A stretch of 64,000 nt of DNA from Scalesia atractyloides (GCA_947069175.1 CAMTDV010000013.1:13373501-13437500), one strand, 5' to 3'; shown: positions 52,495-64,000, numbered from the stretch's first letter. The notes: generated by a model from the letters alone, not told the origin. A program made the numbers and translations.

Positions 52495-54478
52495 TTAATT
52501 AATGGGGAATTGTTAATTTCAAGTGTTTTGTGACTTTTAAGTGAAATGATGTTTTATATGTATTGAATTTCTGTTATGGAAAGATAAATGTTGTTGTACT
52601 TGGATATATAACGATGTTGAATGAATGAATGGATGGTTTATTTTTGTTATTATCCAAAGTGAGCTTATGGAGTGACGCTTTATAAAGTGAACAGTCGTAA
52701 TTTAACAAGCTAAACCCGTCACAAAATTAACAGTTAGTTCTGGGGCCTTCCTATATAGGCTATAGCCCTAAAAAAGCCACATCATTCATTGAAATCATGG
52801 TAGTGGAGGTAAGATTGTAAGAATCCGGAGAACTAGAATAAACGGATATATAGTGGTAGGCACTTTTGGGTGTTTTTGATAACACTGAGTGTTGACTAAA
52901 AGTCTAGAACACGGGTCTTGCTATAAGTTCATATGAATAACATTGTGAACTATGGTAGTAGCGGATGTAAGGAACTTGGCTCTTTCTAATTTAAGACCAG
53001 GTAGTAGATGTGGTTCTTTTATTGGCTCAAAATTTACACTAACACACGTACATTCAAGCCTATTAACACCACTTATGTGGTGATAAGGGGCGTGACTCTC
53101 AACTACGGGAGTTTAAGCTTGTCTTGTTTAAAGCTCTATTTTTTGATTTTGAGCGTTTAAGCTCGACTTGTTTAAAACTCTTTTTTTTATTTCGAGCTTT
53201 GCTCGACTCTACTATTTATTCATTATCTAATATACTTTTTTATACTCCAATAGTTATTTATTATTTAATTTTTTTTAACTAGGGGGACTTCCACGCTATG
53301 CGGCATGATTTTGGTTGGTATCGGATTGATTTGTTATAATACCAGTAGCATTTGATATAGCAATCAATATGTGTTTTACATCGACTAAAACAAAAAAAAA
53401 AGTTGAATGCTAGTGCCTATGTTGTTCAAACATTATCAGCTCGGTTTGTCATGGTATCGCCGTACCGATACTCGATATTGCTTACGAAACAAAAAAAATA
53501 CTATTATTGCGAATATAAGTAGGTTTTTTAAAAAAGTTTATAACGATCTGTCAAGAAAACCAATGTTCGAGTGATATGATCATTTTCGTTTGACACGCTA
53601 AGGAAAAATATCAATTATATTTGATACGTTAGATTTTGAACAAAACGTTTTTAAATTTAGATAAAATTAAACCTGGCGCAACGGTATATTCAGAAGTCCA
53701 TAACGCATTATATTATATTATTAGAATGATGAAAGGGTAAATTCGTCACTTAAAAAAAGGTAAACTATGAGACAACTTTGATGACATATACGATTGTGTT
53801 TCATTCACTTGTACATTATTGTATACCCATAACTCGGATTTCAATAAGATGATCGATAAAATAGATAAAAAAAATAAGCACATTGTAACGACATATGCTT
53901 GATAGTGTATAAAATAGCTATATTTAAAGCTAAAAAGGAAACAAAATATGTTTACAGCTAGTTATTAATTATAAGATTATAAAAAAAAATCCTGTTAGTA
54001 CTCGAAGAGTTGTCTATTGAATAATAGCTATGATATAAACATATTAAATAAAAGTTAAATAGATATCAATCTTGTTCAGGTTCTTTGACGTTTGAGGTTG
54101 ATATGTGAAGCCAGGTTCAAGTAAATGAGTCTCGATAACTGATCGAGAGCTCATTTAAACTTGGCTTAGTTCGAGCTTTTAACGAGTCGATATCGAGCAA
54201 CTTATGAATTGCTTGGCTCGTCTGAACACTTGTTTTCCTTTGTACAACATTTAAACTTTCGCTTTCGTTACAGTTCACAGACGTGAATGGAGTATAATTC
54301 AAACGCCCAAAATTAATGAGAGTTATATGTTTGCTACAAAAATGGTGTGATGTTTCATATACCGTCAGCAAACCCTTTGGATCCTAATCATCTCATTCAA
54401 TATCATAATTCAGTATCATTGATATGAAGAGAGACGGTTGATCTTACTCTCATTCACTTTCAACTGCTACTTTCAACC
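52495..54478. other. Intergenic sequence with repeat fragments
   Basis: No open frame with a recognisable domain. Fragments of dispersed repeats are visible: GTTTAAGCTCGACTTGTTTA-type at about 53105-53225, a GTATCG/GGTATCG-rich patch at about 53315-53480, and a GTTCGAGCTTTTAACGAG-type patch at about 54160-54230. The last 60 bases are the upstream region of the dynamin gene. Confidence 0.5.
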
Positions 54479-54487
54479 TATAAATTA
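54479..54487 (+). promoter_or_regulatory. TATA box of the dynamin-related gene
   Basis: TATAAATTA follows a pyrimidine-rich CTACTTTCAACC. A start site 25-35 bases downstream would fall at about 54510-54520. That is after the ATG at 54500 but before the ATG at 54539, which favours the second ATG as the translation start. Confidence 0.6.
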
Positions 54488-54538
54488 TATACAATCTACA
54501 TGCCCATTCCTAAACTAAACCAACCCTCAATCTCTAAC

Positions 54539-56897
54539 ATGGCTCTGGTAGACACCAAGAGCAGTGCATCAAAAAGACGAACCACCCACAGCCGCCACAG
54601 CTCATCCGACAGCGATGACTACTCATTACTCGTTGACGAATCTTATGCTACCGCCCCAGACCACCACAATGCACCACTCATATCCACATACAATGACCGC
54701 ATCCGCCCCTTACTCAACTGCATAGACAAGCTCCGCCAGCTCAAAGTCATGCAAGAAGGCATCCAACTCCCAACAATTGTCGTCGTAAGCGATCAGTCTT
54801 CTGGTAAATCAAGCGTCCTTGAATCACTAGCCCAAATCAGCCTCCCGCGGGCACAAGGCATTTGCACCCGTGTCCCACTCATCATGCGGCTTCAGCACCA
54901 CCAGGACCCACACCCACAACTCCACCTGGAGTACCACGACAAGACGGTAGTTACCGATGAAAACCAGATTGAAGAGGATATTATTTCTGCTACTGATGAG
55001 ATTGCAGGTATTAAACAAGCCAATTATATAGTTAATAATAACATTAGTATAGGGTATGAATTGTAATATTGTGCTCTATATAAGCACATCATTGTAACCC
55101 TACATTATTAACAACAGGGGCGACCCCAGGGGTGAGCGAGCCGCACTCCCAGAATAAATTTTTATATATAGTTTAATTATATATATATATATTAATAACG
55201 TTAAGGTTATATAATTCGTTAGGGCCTTTTCTTCGGCTGGCACAGGGCACATGAATTTAAGAACAACTCCTATTAACAATCTACAAGCACAATTTCTTGG
55301 TCTAAATGCAGGCATGGGTAAGGGTATATCCCACACTCCCCTAACGTTGGTAGTGAAAAAGAAAGGTGTTCCGGACCTCACAATGGTTGATCTCCCTGGA
55401 ATCACTAGAGTTCCGGTACACGGTCAACCAGAGGAAATATACGAGCAGATAGCAGCAATTATCAACGAGTACATAACACCCGAAGAAAGCATCATTTTAA
55501 ATGTTCTTTCCGCTTCAGTTGATTTTTCAACATGCGAGTCCATTCGGATGTCACAACGTGTTGATGTAACCGGGCAAAGAACGCTAGCGGTTGTTACAAA
55601 AGCGGATAAAAATCCGGAAGGTTTGCTAGAGAAGGTGACTGCTGATGATGTGCACATTGGTCTTGGTTACATTTGTGTGAGGAATAGAGTTGGGAAGGAA
55701 AGCTACGAAGAAGCTAGAATTAAAGAATCCAAGTTGTTCCAATCTCACCCGCTTCCTCGGTTGGTTGATAAATCAATGGTTGGGATACCAGTTTTGGCTG
55801 ATAAGTTGGTTGAGATTCAATCAATGATCATATCCAAGTGTCTTCCTAACATTGTGAAAAAGATCAATGATAAACTTACCGGTTATGTTGGTGAACTTAA
55901 CAAGTTACCGCGAAAGATGACATCTGTGGCAGAAGCAATGACAGTTTTCATGAGAATCATTGGTTTGGTTAAAGAGTCATTGAGGAAGATTTTGATCCGA
56001 GGCGAGTTTGAAGAGTACCCAGATGTTAAATCAATGCACTGCACTGCTCGATTATCCGAAATGTTGACTGATTATTCTGTCAAGCTGCAGCTGACCGCTG
56101 AAGGCGAACAGAAGGGGCTCTTTCTTGTTGAAGAAATTAGGGTTTTGGAGGAAGCCAAAGGGATCACATTACCCAACTTCTTGCCTAGAACCGCTTTTCT
56201 AACGGTTCTTAACAAGATGATTAACGGGATAGCCAGTATGCCAGTTGAGTTTGTTGGAAACTTGTGGAAGTATCTTGAAGATGTTGTGATAAGTGTGTTA
56301 ATGCGTCATTCGGATAATTTCCCAACACTTCAAGCTTCAATGAGACGAGCTGGTCAAAGTTTGATTGTGAAAATGAAAGATGTTTCGGTCACACGAGTCA
56401 TGGAAATGGTGGAAATGGAAACAATAACTGATTACACTTGCAATCCGGAATATAATGTGATATGGAACAAGCTCATGCAACACCAACCATCTTTCTTGGA
56501 GGCTGTAACTGATCATTCAAAACCGGTTGTGATTGGGTTTGAGTGGTTTAATGTGGATATCGCACATCTAAGAAGTTATGGTCATGATGAGGTAAAACAA
56601 GCGTTTGACATGAAGATGAGGATGGCAGCTTATTGGAAGATTGTGTTGGGAAGGATGGTGGATTCTATGGCTTTGCATATGCTTTTTAGTATACAAAATC
56701 TTGTGAATAAGGATATGGAGAGTGAGGTTGTAAATGAGATGATGCTACCACATGGTGGTGGGATTGAGCGGATGCTGGAGGAGTCCCCGGTGGTGGCCGG
56801 AAAGCGGGAGAAGCTTAACCGGAGTGTTCAGTTGCTAAGGGAGTCGAAAGATAGTGTGACCAATATGATGGATCAAGTAGCTACATATGGGGATTAG
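54539..56897 (+). CDS. Dynamin-related protein 4 (Mx-like) GTPase, two exons
   Basis: Large GTPase of the dynamin superfamily, DRP4/Mx-like group, expected to self-assemble and remodel or bind membranes; plant DRP4 roles are poorly known. Exon 1 is 54539-55007, the intron 55008-55311 (GTATTA...ATGCAG), exon 2 55312-56897; 684 residues. After a Ser-rich start the G domain has the P-loop SDQSSGKSS (about residues 84-92; the family normally has G first), switch T in GICTRVP, DLPG (in MVDLPGIT) and TKAD (in VTKADKNPEG). The stalk follows, and a GTPase effector domain ends the protein (LVNKDMESEVVNEMML, LRESKDSVTNMM). No PH or proline-rich domain, as in Mx-like proteins. The ATG at 54500 would add 13 residues. 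The frame is intact and phase 1 is kept at the splice. Confidence 0.9.
55008..55311 (+). other. Intron of the dynamin-related gene with probable TE remnant
   Basis: GT at 55008 and AG at 55310-55311 join GAGATTGCAG to GCATGGGTAAGG, keeping the G-domain sequence continuous. Inside, about 55118-55250 looks foreign: it begins ACAGGGGCGACCCCAGGGG, contains a TA-rich core and ends GGCTGGCACAGGGCAC. That GC-ended, AT-cored layout suggests a small transposon remnant. No target duplication was identified. Confidence 0.7.
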
Positions 56898-57479
56898 GTG
56901 GTTTTGAACTTTTGATATGGTTTTTGTTTCGTGTGTTTTTGTTTTTTGTTTGTGTTTCATCTTGTTTAGTTTGAAGCCTATGATGATTTATCTCAAAGTT
57001 TACTTATGATTGGAAACATGATCTAAATCTAGTATGCTATTTACTAAAGGTTTTTTTTAATTGACAATCATGTGATGGAAAATCTATCTACCAATTATGT
57101 CCTAAAAGTTGACTGTATTTACATTCTTAAAATTCTTATAGATAAATATACGTTTTACTTATAAAATATAAATTTATCATTCAAAATATATTGTAAGTGA
57201 CTGCTAGTACAACTTCTGGTGCTATTGTAACGTTTTTGGTATTATTCTATGTGGCGAGTATGAGGAGTTCAGTAAGCAAACTATGCGGTTAATAATTGGT
57301 TAATCAAAATCAATCGCTTAGGTGTTAGCCTATTAGAGATGAGACTCAGTCCATGGGCCCCAGCTATATCCTAGAAAAGTAGAAATAGGCTGAAAGAAGG
57401 CCCATGTTACCATCATAACTCACAAGTACAGTATCCATTTGTTTTGCCCATTTCATTATCTTTCTTTAGAGGTCCACAA
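56898..57479. other. Downstream region of the dynamin-related gene
   Basis: The first 130 bases are T/G-rich (TTTTTGTTTTTTGTTTGTG), as expected for a plant 3' untranslated region, but no single polyadenylation signal stands out. The rest is AT-rich without recognisable content. Confidence 0.45.
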
Positions 57480-59545
57480 AATGAGTTTTGGGCCGTACCT
57501 GAAACTGGGGAGGAACCGGGTAAGGCGCAATCGGATATAACTAGACTCGGGTATTTCAAGGAACCGGGAAGAAAACGGACCCGGTTTCGAGAAGTGTAAA
57601 TGGATACCCAATATAACCGATTAAGGTAGGGTCGGGAAGGGTTCCTACCCAAAAACCGGGTACAACTGGTTCTTCTTTAAAAACATGTTTTTTTAATATT
57701 AAGTTTAATATTTTTATAAAAATAAAAAAAACACATCAATAAAACTAAAAAAATTCATTATTTATTAAGTGTTAATACTTCACCAATACAATTTTTTTCT
57801 TTTAATACAACTTTATTTTCTACGAGTCGTTGCATCGTCGGTGAGTTCTTCATCGGGTACGCCTGAAGCTAGTCCATCCTCCACTTCTTTATCATGAAGG
57901 TTCGTCTTGTCTTATATGCAATCCACCGCATCCAAATAATCTTTTAGGCAAATGCACATCTTTATCGACTCGGGGGATGAGTCTTGTTCTTCGTATCGAC
58001 AATACCCTGCCACTAAGAGAAAAATCGGATTCCGATGCTATTGTAGAAGCTTGGACGGTTAGTAAATTATGGACCATGGTTGATAGAATCAGATATTCCT
58101 TTCCTTTCCATCAAACCAAAATATCAAAGTTGGGATAATCCTATGTAGACATAGTCCTACCTAATTCAAATGACTGTACCTACCAAGTTCACTTGTAGGG
58201 GTGTCACCTCTTTGACGTTTATTTGTCTCATCTTGAACAACATTCAATATAGTCGGCTCCCGTATCGAACTCACAATAGCACTTGAGCTCGATTCTTGAG
58301 ACACGTTTATGTGTGTTGTCTGTCCATATTTATTTACATACCAATCAAACACTTAATTCAAACTTTTGTTGAGTTTTTCTTTAGTTTTGACTTTTAAAGT
58401 TGGATTTCTCTCATGCATATTCAAACCGTCAAACGTTCCGTCAATAAGTGCTTCAACCTCTGCGACATTTAAAAAATGGTTTAAAGCGACAACACAAGTA
58501 AAAACGGGTGATAGTTCCAAGAAATAATTTTCAACTTTTTATTTCATTGGTTCAATCATCAATTTGAACAATGAATTTTTATTTTCAAAATTTTTAAAGT
58601 TTAACGTTATTAAACACATTTCCGAAAGATGTAAACAACTTGTGGGATAGTAAACGCCGGATATTTTTGTTGTTTTCCGTTTTGAATACATGTTCAAGAA
58701 AATGGATGAGATTTTGAATATTATTCCAAGCCGATGGGGAAACGGTTCCATTTTATGTACTTCATAAAAACATCATGAAAAGCTTTTAAAGGGCCAACCT
58801 CGCCAAAACACTTTCAAACATGTGACAAATTGAATTATAACGAGTTCATACACCCTAGTTAGGACCAAATTATTTGGCACAAACATCGTCACAAAGTTTT
58901 ATATAATCTTGATAGCTTTCTTTTCCACTATTAAAAACATCTTGTAACACCATTCTAACAGCTTTTATAATTTGTTAACATGTTTATTTTCTAGCGCGGA
59001 TTTCACTATCGAATTAATAATATGCACAACACAATGAGTATGGAAAAATTCGCCTCCACAATCGGTTTATATTTTAGTTTTAAATTTTCAATCGCCACGG
59101 TATTGTTCAAGGCATTATCAAATGAAATTGATTTTTTTGTAAATTATATGTTATTATTGTATTATTCATAACTTAAACAAATTATTTGCAGTATGTGGAG
59201 ACAAAAAGCCATCAAACGAAATCGTGTGTTTCATCATTTGCTATGAATTGGGACGATTCCGGTAAACTATGTGAAGCCGACCAAACATCACTAGTTAAGT
59301 TTACACTGGGGTCAAAAACCAGTTCTGACCGTTGGAAAACGGTCCCAAACGGCTATAATCGGCTAATGCCGGCAGCAACGATAAGAACATGGTTTTTTCA
59401 GTTCGAGTTGGAACCGAGTCAAGTAGGAAGCGTGTTGGAACCGATTTAAAAAAAGGGAACATGGTAAGAACTATCGGTTAAAAAGGGCCCGAACCGGTTC
59501 TTCTTCATATCGTATAAGAACCGGAACTAGATCCAAGTAGGGTAT
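57480..59545 (-). mobile_element. Decayed hAT transposon
   Basis: Both flanks (57490-57680 and about 59330-59540) carry repeated AACCGG and ACCGGGT motifs typical of hAT subterminal regions. Between them the minus strand holds hAT transposase pieces. The clearest is the C-terminal dimerisation block at 57892-58077: LLTVQASTIASESDFSLSG followed by RVLSIRRTRL. Upstream, in other frames, are FDILVWWKG-like residues, and about 58690-58740 reads like the hAT core around IIQNLIHFLEHVFK. Many stops and frameshifts make it a relict. Exact ends and target duplication were not found. Confidence 0.65.
57892..58077 (-). pseudogene. hAT transposase C-terminal dimerisation domain remnant
   Basis: Sixty-one codons with the hATC pattern: the ASTIASESDFS segment and the RVLSIRRTRL segment match the conserved A-S-x-x-S-E-x-x-F-S and R-x-x-L positions. 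It is preceded in the same strand by residues of the W-(W)-K-G-K-E type after a stop. It would have dimerised the transposase. Confidence 0.7.
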
Positions 59546-59847
59546 GACACCACGTATTTTGTAAACCACCATGTTTCTTTTCGTTCCGTTAGTTTCTAAC
59601 CAAAATATATTTTATTTTTACATGTAAGATTGTAAGCTCAGGATTAAAAAAAAACAAATAGTAAAAAGAGAAAAAATCGTAGTTATAGAACCTGGAAAAA
59701 AAACCATAAACCAAGGTTTAAAACAACCTGATTATTAGTATCCGGTTTTAAAAAGGGCCTACTCGTCGGTTTTTCATTTAGCTTTGAACCCGAAACTGGT
59801 TACAATAAGATTGTTTTTTTATTATCCGGGTGGGTATAATCGGTTAT
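59546..59847. other. Intergenic sequence, repeat-like
   Basis: AT-rich sequence with further AACCGG-like motifs at about 59750-59840, possibly a second hAT subterminal fragment. No gene is seen. Confidence 0.35.
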
Positions 59848-60040
59848 TAGGGCTGTTCATGAGTCGAGTCGAACCGAACGGACCTTTACTTGTGCTTGGC
59901 TCTACGAACCGAACTGAGCGTAACGGCTCATTTAAAACCGAGCCTCAATCAAGCGAGCATTTTCCGAGCAGTAAATATTCCGAGCGAGCGTCAAGCGAAG
60001 TTCGAGCGATTTGGACAACCATGTCGCCCGATTTAAATAT
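59848..60040. repeat. Dispersed CGAG/GAGC-rich repeat, copy 1
   Basis: Begins AGGGCTGTTCATGAGTCGAG and is rich in GAACCGA, GAGCG and GCGAGC. It is similar over about 120 bp to 60541-60720 (shared CTTGGCTC, AACCGAGC, GAGCATTTTCC). This kind of sequence recurs in many plant genomes; I do not assign it to a superfamily. Confidence 0.6.
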
Positions 60041-60399
60041 GCTGAGAGAGCTAGTGACAATGTTGGGTCTCAAGTTTAATGTTTTAAAAAAATAGGCACA
60101 TTTCATGGTATAATATATTTCTTATGAATAACAATGTTGTGGCCGACGAGGCGATGATCATATTGCACGAACAATGACCTTGAGAGCAGGAAACGATCGA
60201 CTTAGGGTAACGACATGAAACATTAAGGCAATGAGCAAACTGTCATTTATCGGTTTAGGGTTTAACTTTTAGATATGATAGGAAATTTTTTATTGGTGTG
60301 ATTGGGCTAGTACGTATAGATATACTTGTAAATTTGTATATAATTGACCAAAATCTAATAGAGTGATATATATAAAACTATAAATTTAATTTATATTTA

Positions 60400-60533
60400 A
60401 GTATATATGTATTTGTGTATATTTATAGGTGTTTGTGTGTATATATATGTATATTTACATTTGTATATATATATATGTGTGTATATACATGTTTATATAT
60501 GTATGTGTATATGTATATGTATATATATACCAA
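60400..60533. repeat. TA/TG microsatellite
   Basis: Interrupted (TA)n and (TG)n with TATATATG and TGTATATG units. Long frames through it (cysteine/isoleucine/tyrosine-rich) are artefacts. Confidence 0.9.
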
Positions 60534-60540
60534 TTAAAAA

Positions 60541-60720
60541 CAATAATTCGAGCCGAACTGAGCCGAGCGAACCTTTGCTCATGCTTGGCTCATTTACAAA
60601 CCGAACCGAGCAGAGCGGCTCGTTTAGAACCGAGTGTCAAATCTAACGAGCATTTTCCAAACCATTCTGAACGAGAGTCGAGCGAGCAACGAGCGGCGAG
60701 CGGTTTGAATGGCCCTACCG
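60541..60720. repeat. Dispersed CGAG/GAGC-rich repeat, copy 2
   Basis: The second copy of the 59848-60040 repeat, in the same orientation, with AACCGAACCGAGCAGAGCGG and ACGAGCATTTTCC. The two copies are separated by about 500 bp containing the microsatellite. Confidence 0.6.
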
Positions 60721-60805
60721 GTTATAACCATTTGTATGTTCAAGTTTTACCCCTTTCAACCCACTTTTGTATTTTTTTAACCATTTTAGCCAACGTATGT
60801 TAGTA

Positions 60806-60908
60806 TATATAGGAGGTGGATGTTCTGGCTTAATCACAACACTAAAAATGCTCTCTTATATAGGAGGTAGATGTTCTAGCTTAATCACAACACTAAAAAA
60901 TGCTCTCT
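60806..60908. repeat. Tandem duplication of 51 bp
   Basis: Two units start at 60806 and 60857 with TATATAGGAGGT, each containing TTAATCACAACACTAAAA. They differ at about three positions, so the duplication is fairly recent. Confidence 0.9.
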
Positions 60909-61256
60909 ATTTGCATAAATCTCAAAACTGCATTAGCTTAGGTCAGTGTAAGCCGTTATTTACACTAGTCACATATGTCGCTGGCTTTCTTATTATTTAG
61001 GAGTTCCAGTGAAGGATATATTTCTTTATCATGGTGCATTAGCGTTCTATTTTATTCAGTATTGACTAGCCAAATATTATGTATGTTGTTAGTATTATCT
61101 TTTTGTTTCTAGAGATACCCTGACTCTACAAATATGTGTATCACTTCACATAAACTCAGTTAAGTATTTAAGTAATTTTTTATACGTGAGGAAATATATA
61201 CATAGTTGCACTCATGATTAGGGTGTGTGGCAAGTTTGAGTGATAAGAGTTGTATA

Positions 61257-61411
61257 CAGTGGCGAACTCAAAAATTATTTAGTGGGGGTGTGATTGTGAG
61301 TCTTAACCAACATTTCAATGTGTGTGGTCGGGATTTTTGCCTTTAAAATACACTAATTTTTTTTCAAAGGGTAAGTCCACCCACCCAACATGTAACCTAG
61401 GTCCGCCCCTA
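61257..61411. mobile_element. MITE-like element with CAGTGGCG / CGCCCCTAG ends
   Basis: The left end is CAGTGGCGAACTC and the right end, reverse complemented, is CTAGGGGCGGACCTAG: similar, not identical, inverted ends. It has a non-coding body with TTTAGTGGGGGTG near the start. This layout matches a common class of small plant elements. The superfamily was not determined. Confidence 0.45.
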
Positions 61412-63465
61412 GTTCTATAGCCCTAAAATATGTTAGAAGATATATAGTGAATTATATAGGCTCATTTGGAGAGAAAAATAGAAAATTTTAATAAATTTGA
61501 GTGACTAATTCCATGAAGCATTCAGTAGCACATTACAACGTAAACTTAAATGGACATACTAAGATATTTACGAATAATGTGACATTCATGTCTTGTTTAA
61601 AAGAAAAAGGTGACAATAAAGCCTTATTCAACTCTTGTTAATCATCATTATAAAGTTTTCTAACCCCTCTTTAAATAATCTTTAATCATACTGTCATTGA
61701 CTTTGGTGTCCACTAATTGGTACTTTTTTTCTTCTTTTAACTCTTCTTTGTGTCCAATGTTATTACTCTAGCGACATCTTGTGAATAACAATTTTAATTT
61801 ATAAAAATAAACTCAAAACATATAAGTTAATTATACAATCATAGACAAGTAGACGTGTGCACCTAAAAATAAACTCACTGTCAAGCATTAATCTTGTCAA
61901 ATACCATGAAGATACGATCATTGTAAGCTAGAACATTTCATGGTCTTTTATTCCTTAGAATCAAAGATGTGTGTGGTGTGGACAACACCAAATTGACTAA
62001 ACTATAGCGGGTTTAGAAAAGATCTAACATAATTGGCCCAAACTTAGAGCAACACGACGAGTTGTTTCTAATTTTTGATTTTGAACTCGATTGGGCTTGC
62101 ATGCTAAATGATTCAAGATTATTCTTGATTAAAGTAATGAGAAGCTCTAATCGAAAATAATGTTCTTTTATCTTGGATGAGTCAGATGCTTCATAGAGCT
62201 GTTTGATTTCTAAAAAGGTTAATATCGTTTAACGGAAAATTGTAATTTACTATCTTCCAATGATGGGTAGCCTTGATAAGATAAAGGAGAAGTTGATCTA
62301 AACTTATTTCGATGTCGAAATTGTAATCAATACCAAGAGACATATCATAAAACTAGGGTTGATAGGTTTCTTTTCATTTTTTCTTTTATCACTTGGGGTT
62401 TTTAATGGTCTTGTAAGAACACTAAATTATGCATGTATATAAAGAATTATGGGAAGATAGATGAAACTGAATGTTTAGTGGTTTAAGTCAATATTAGCAA
62501 ATTCATCTTAGTGAGGTCTATTCCTTAATCAATTAATTTCACTATCAGTGTCTCACTATTGGTAAATATCACTGTCCTTACGTCTTGCAGTCATAATTAA
62601 CATCTCACTAGATAGGTATACCTTCTTCGTCTTATTGTAGTTATCGCTTCTTTTCGTCGCACTAGTTAAATTGCGTTCACCTATAGCTGTTTCATCAAAT
62701 TAGTAGTGATTACAAATGACAGTGAAGACAAATAGAAGATCAGTTTATCTCCCATTTTTATGGATTTGTAATAGAAAAAGGAAGCTGAATTTGAACTATA
62801 TCAACTGATCAAGTGGATTTGTAATCCAAACTCCTTATACAAATATAATTGGTTTCTTGTCTTTAGCTGCTTACTCGTGTGCCTTTTAATAATATGATGC
62901 AATAAAAAAGAATTACATTTTGAATTCAGTGGAGACAGTATTTTAAAAATATTATTCATATAGATTGGTTGAGCAGCACTATAATTGGTTATCAAAAATT
63001 TTATTTTTCATAGAACTAATTTGGTAGTTCATGAGGGGTCCATTTCATTCCTTCCAAACATCAATGCAAAAGTTAGGTTCACATCATAACCATATCTTTC
63101 TTTTACCGAATTTTTAGGGTCATTTTTATTTTTATATATTCAAGATAAAATAAAAACAGATAACACACTCAAATATCGTTTTTCTTTAACTTTTTATATA
63201 TATTTTATAAGTCACATAAAATACTATTTACTTATTTATCATATAAATTAGCAACAAGTCAAGGCATTAAGGTGTTGTATCCCATATTTTGAGGGGTTTT
63301 TTTAATTTTTTTTAATATTTTGTTTTAAACCCAAAACTACTTGATTTTGTAGGTTTAACCCAAAAGTTTTTAGTTTTTTCCAATTTAACCTCACAACTTT
63401 TTTTACTTTCAACTTTGATCCCCAATATTTTTCATATTTTGAAAAATTTTTCGTTTTACATTTGG
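61412..63465. other. Intergenic sequence
   Basis: AT-rich, with no frame longer than about 65 codons and no domain, RNA gene or repeat end that I recognise. The stretch 63290-63460 has runs like AACCCAAAAC and AACCTCACAAC, seen in plant dispersed repeats. Confidence 0.45.
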
Positions 63466-63603
63466 TTCTAAATTTTACGAGTTAACACGGCACAATGTGT
63501 GTGTGTGGTTCAGTGATTTTACGTTTTGTTATACGCTTTGTTCTAAATTTTACGAGTTAACATGGCGTAACGTACGTGTGTGGTTCAGTGTATTTACGTT
63601 GTC
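63466..63603. repeat. Tandem duplication of 75 bp
   Basis: Units at 63466 and 63541 both read TTCTAAATTTTACGAGTTAA at the start and GTGTGTGGTTCAGTG later, with several differences. The second copy is incomplete. Confidence 0.85.
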
Positions 63604-64000
63604 TATTTTTTCCCGTTTAATAAGTTCGTCACAACGAACGAGTTCTAAATCGAGTTAGTTATTATTTTCTCTGTTTTATATAATTTCTCCACGTTAAGAC
63701 GCCACAACTTCAATGTTGGTGGTCGTTGGCTATAGTGTGTCATTGGTGCTATTTGTCACGGTTTTATGCCCTCGCGGCAACGCGGAGGCTTAATACGATA
63801 GGTAATTTATATGGATACAAGTTATGTAACGTAGTAATTATGATACCATTAATTGTATTTAGCTTATTTCGTGAATAACTTATTTATATAAGATAGTTAT
63901 ACAGATTTAACCGACAAAAAACATCTTTAACATACTATAAATAAATGTAAATCTGATCAATAGCATATTAATTTCGTTGGCCGCGACGCAACGCGCACAG
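63604..64000. other. Repeat-like end of window
   Basis: Contains CCCTCGCGGCAACGCGGAGG (63769-63788), a GC-rich inverted repeat in AT-rich DNA. A related GACGCAACGCGCAC string is at the window edge. Such hairpins resemble those near Helitron ends, but no CTRRT terminus was found in the right place. Confidence 0.3.

Noticed and set aside
60407..60803. Cysteine/tyrosine-rich frames of 79 and 124 codons
   Set aside because: They lie in a TA/TG microsatellite and a dispersed repeat; composition is that of simple repeats.
63766..63800. Helitron 3' terminus
   Set aside because: A GC hairpin is present but no CTRRT end follows at the expected distance and no 5' TC end was found.

Overview
This is plant nuclear DNA, AT-rich and dominated by nested LTR retrotransposons. 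The evidence is chromovirus- and copia-type polyproteins, initiator-tRNA-Met primer sites, hAT and PIF/Harbinger relicts, MITEs, and an intron-containing dynamin-related gene of the plant DRP4/Mx-like type. It reads as a eudicot. The style of the gag proteins suggests Asteraceae, but that is an impression, not a search result.

Layout. 1-3126: AT-rich spacer with two inverted-repeat MITE-like elements seated in TA microsatellites and a decayed Harbinger-like coding relict. 3127-19606: a minus-strand gag-only LTR element (called B), into whose 5' leader a younger copy of the same family (B2, 7584-16968, duplication CCCTT) has jumped. 19690 to about 51.4-51.5 kb: a plus-strand Ty1/copia element (C) split by a minus-strand Tekay-like Ty3/gypsy chromovirus (D, 21352-47605, duplication TCTCT). 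D in turn carries a gag-only element (E, 23809-33238, duplication ATAAA) in its left LTR and a solo LTR (F, 35564-38520, duplication ATTAA) in pol. These blocks make up about three quarters of the window. From about 52 kb the DNA is more gene-like: a small acidic conserved-looking gene with an apparent frameshift (52067-52494) and a complete two-exon dynamin-related GTPase gene (54539-56897). A hAT relict, dispersed GAGC/CGAG-rich repeats, microsatellites, a MITE and short tandem duplications follow.

The most unusual content is the gag-only family (B, B2, E, F). Its members have LTRs of 2.3-3.0 kb, a methionine-tRNA primer site and a two-zinc-knuckle gag, but no protease, reverse transcriptase or integrase of their own. 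Two structural systems recur in every copy. The first is an array of three or four tRNA-like modules, spaced about 168 bp, in the transcribed part of the LTR. Each has an extended D-arm-like hairpin followed by a B-box-like GGTTCGA motif. A further tRNA-like module with a perfect T-arm lies on the opposite strand near the start of the LTR. The second is a gag-downstream tail built of repeated hairpins: a 61-bp unit with a perfect 13-bp stem (five copies in B2, six in E) and a GATC...GATC palindrome. One stem position carries a paired change in both arms, at the corresponding unit of two elements.

The gag-only elements must borrow pol functions from elsewhere. E keeps an open gag. B2 has lost its gag start and carries an internal stop, yet its LTRs are nearly identical. 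B has an integrase fragment fused into its 3' end. LTR identities, repeat counts and family comparisons here were made by eye.
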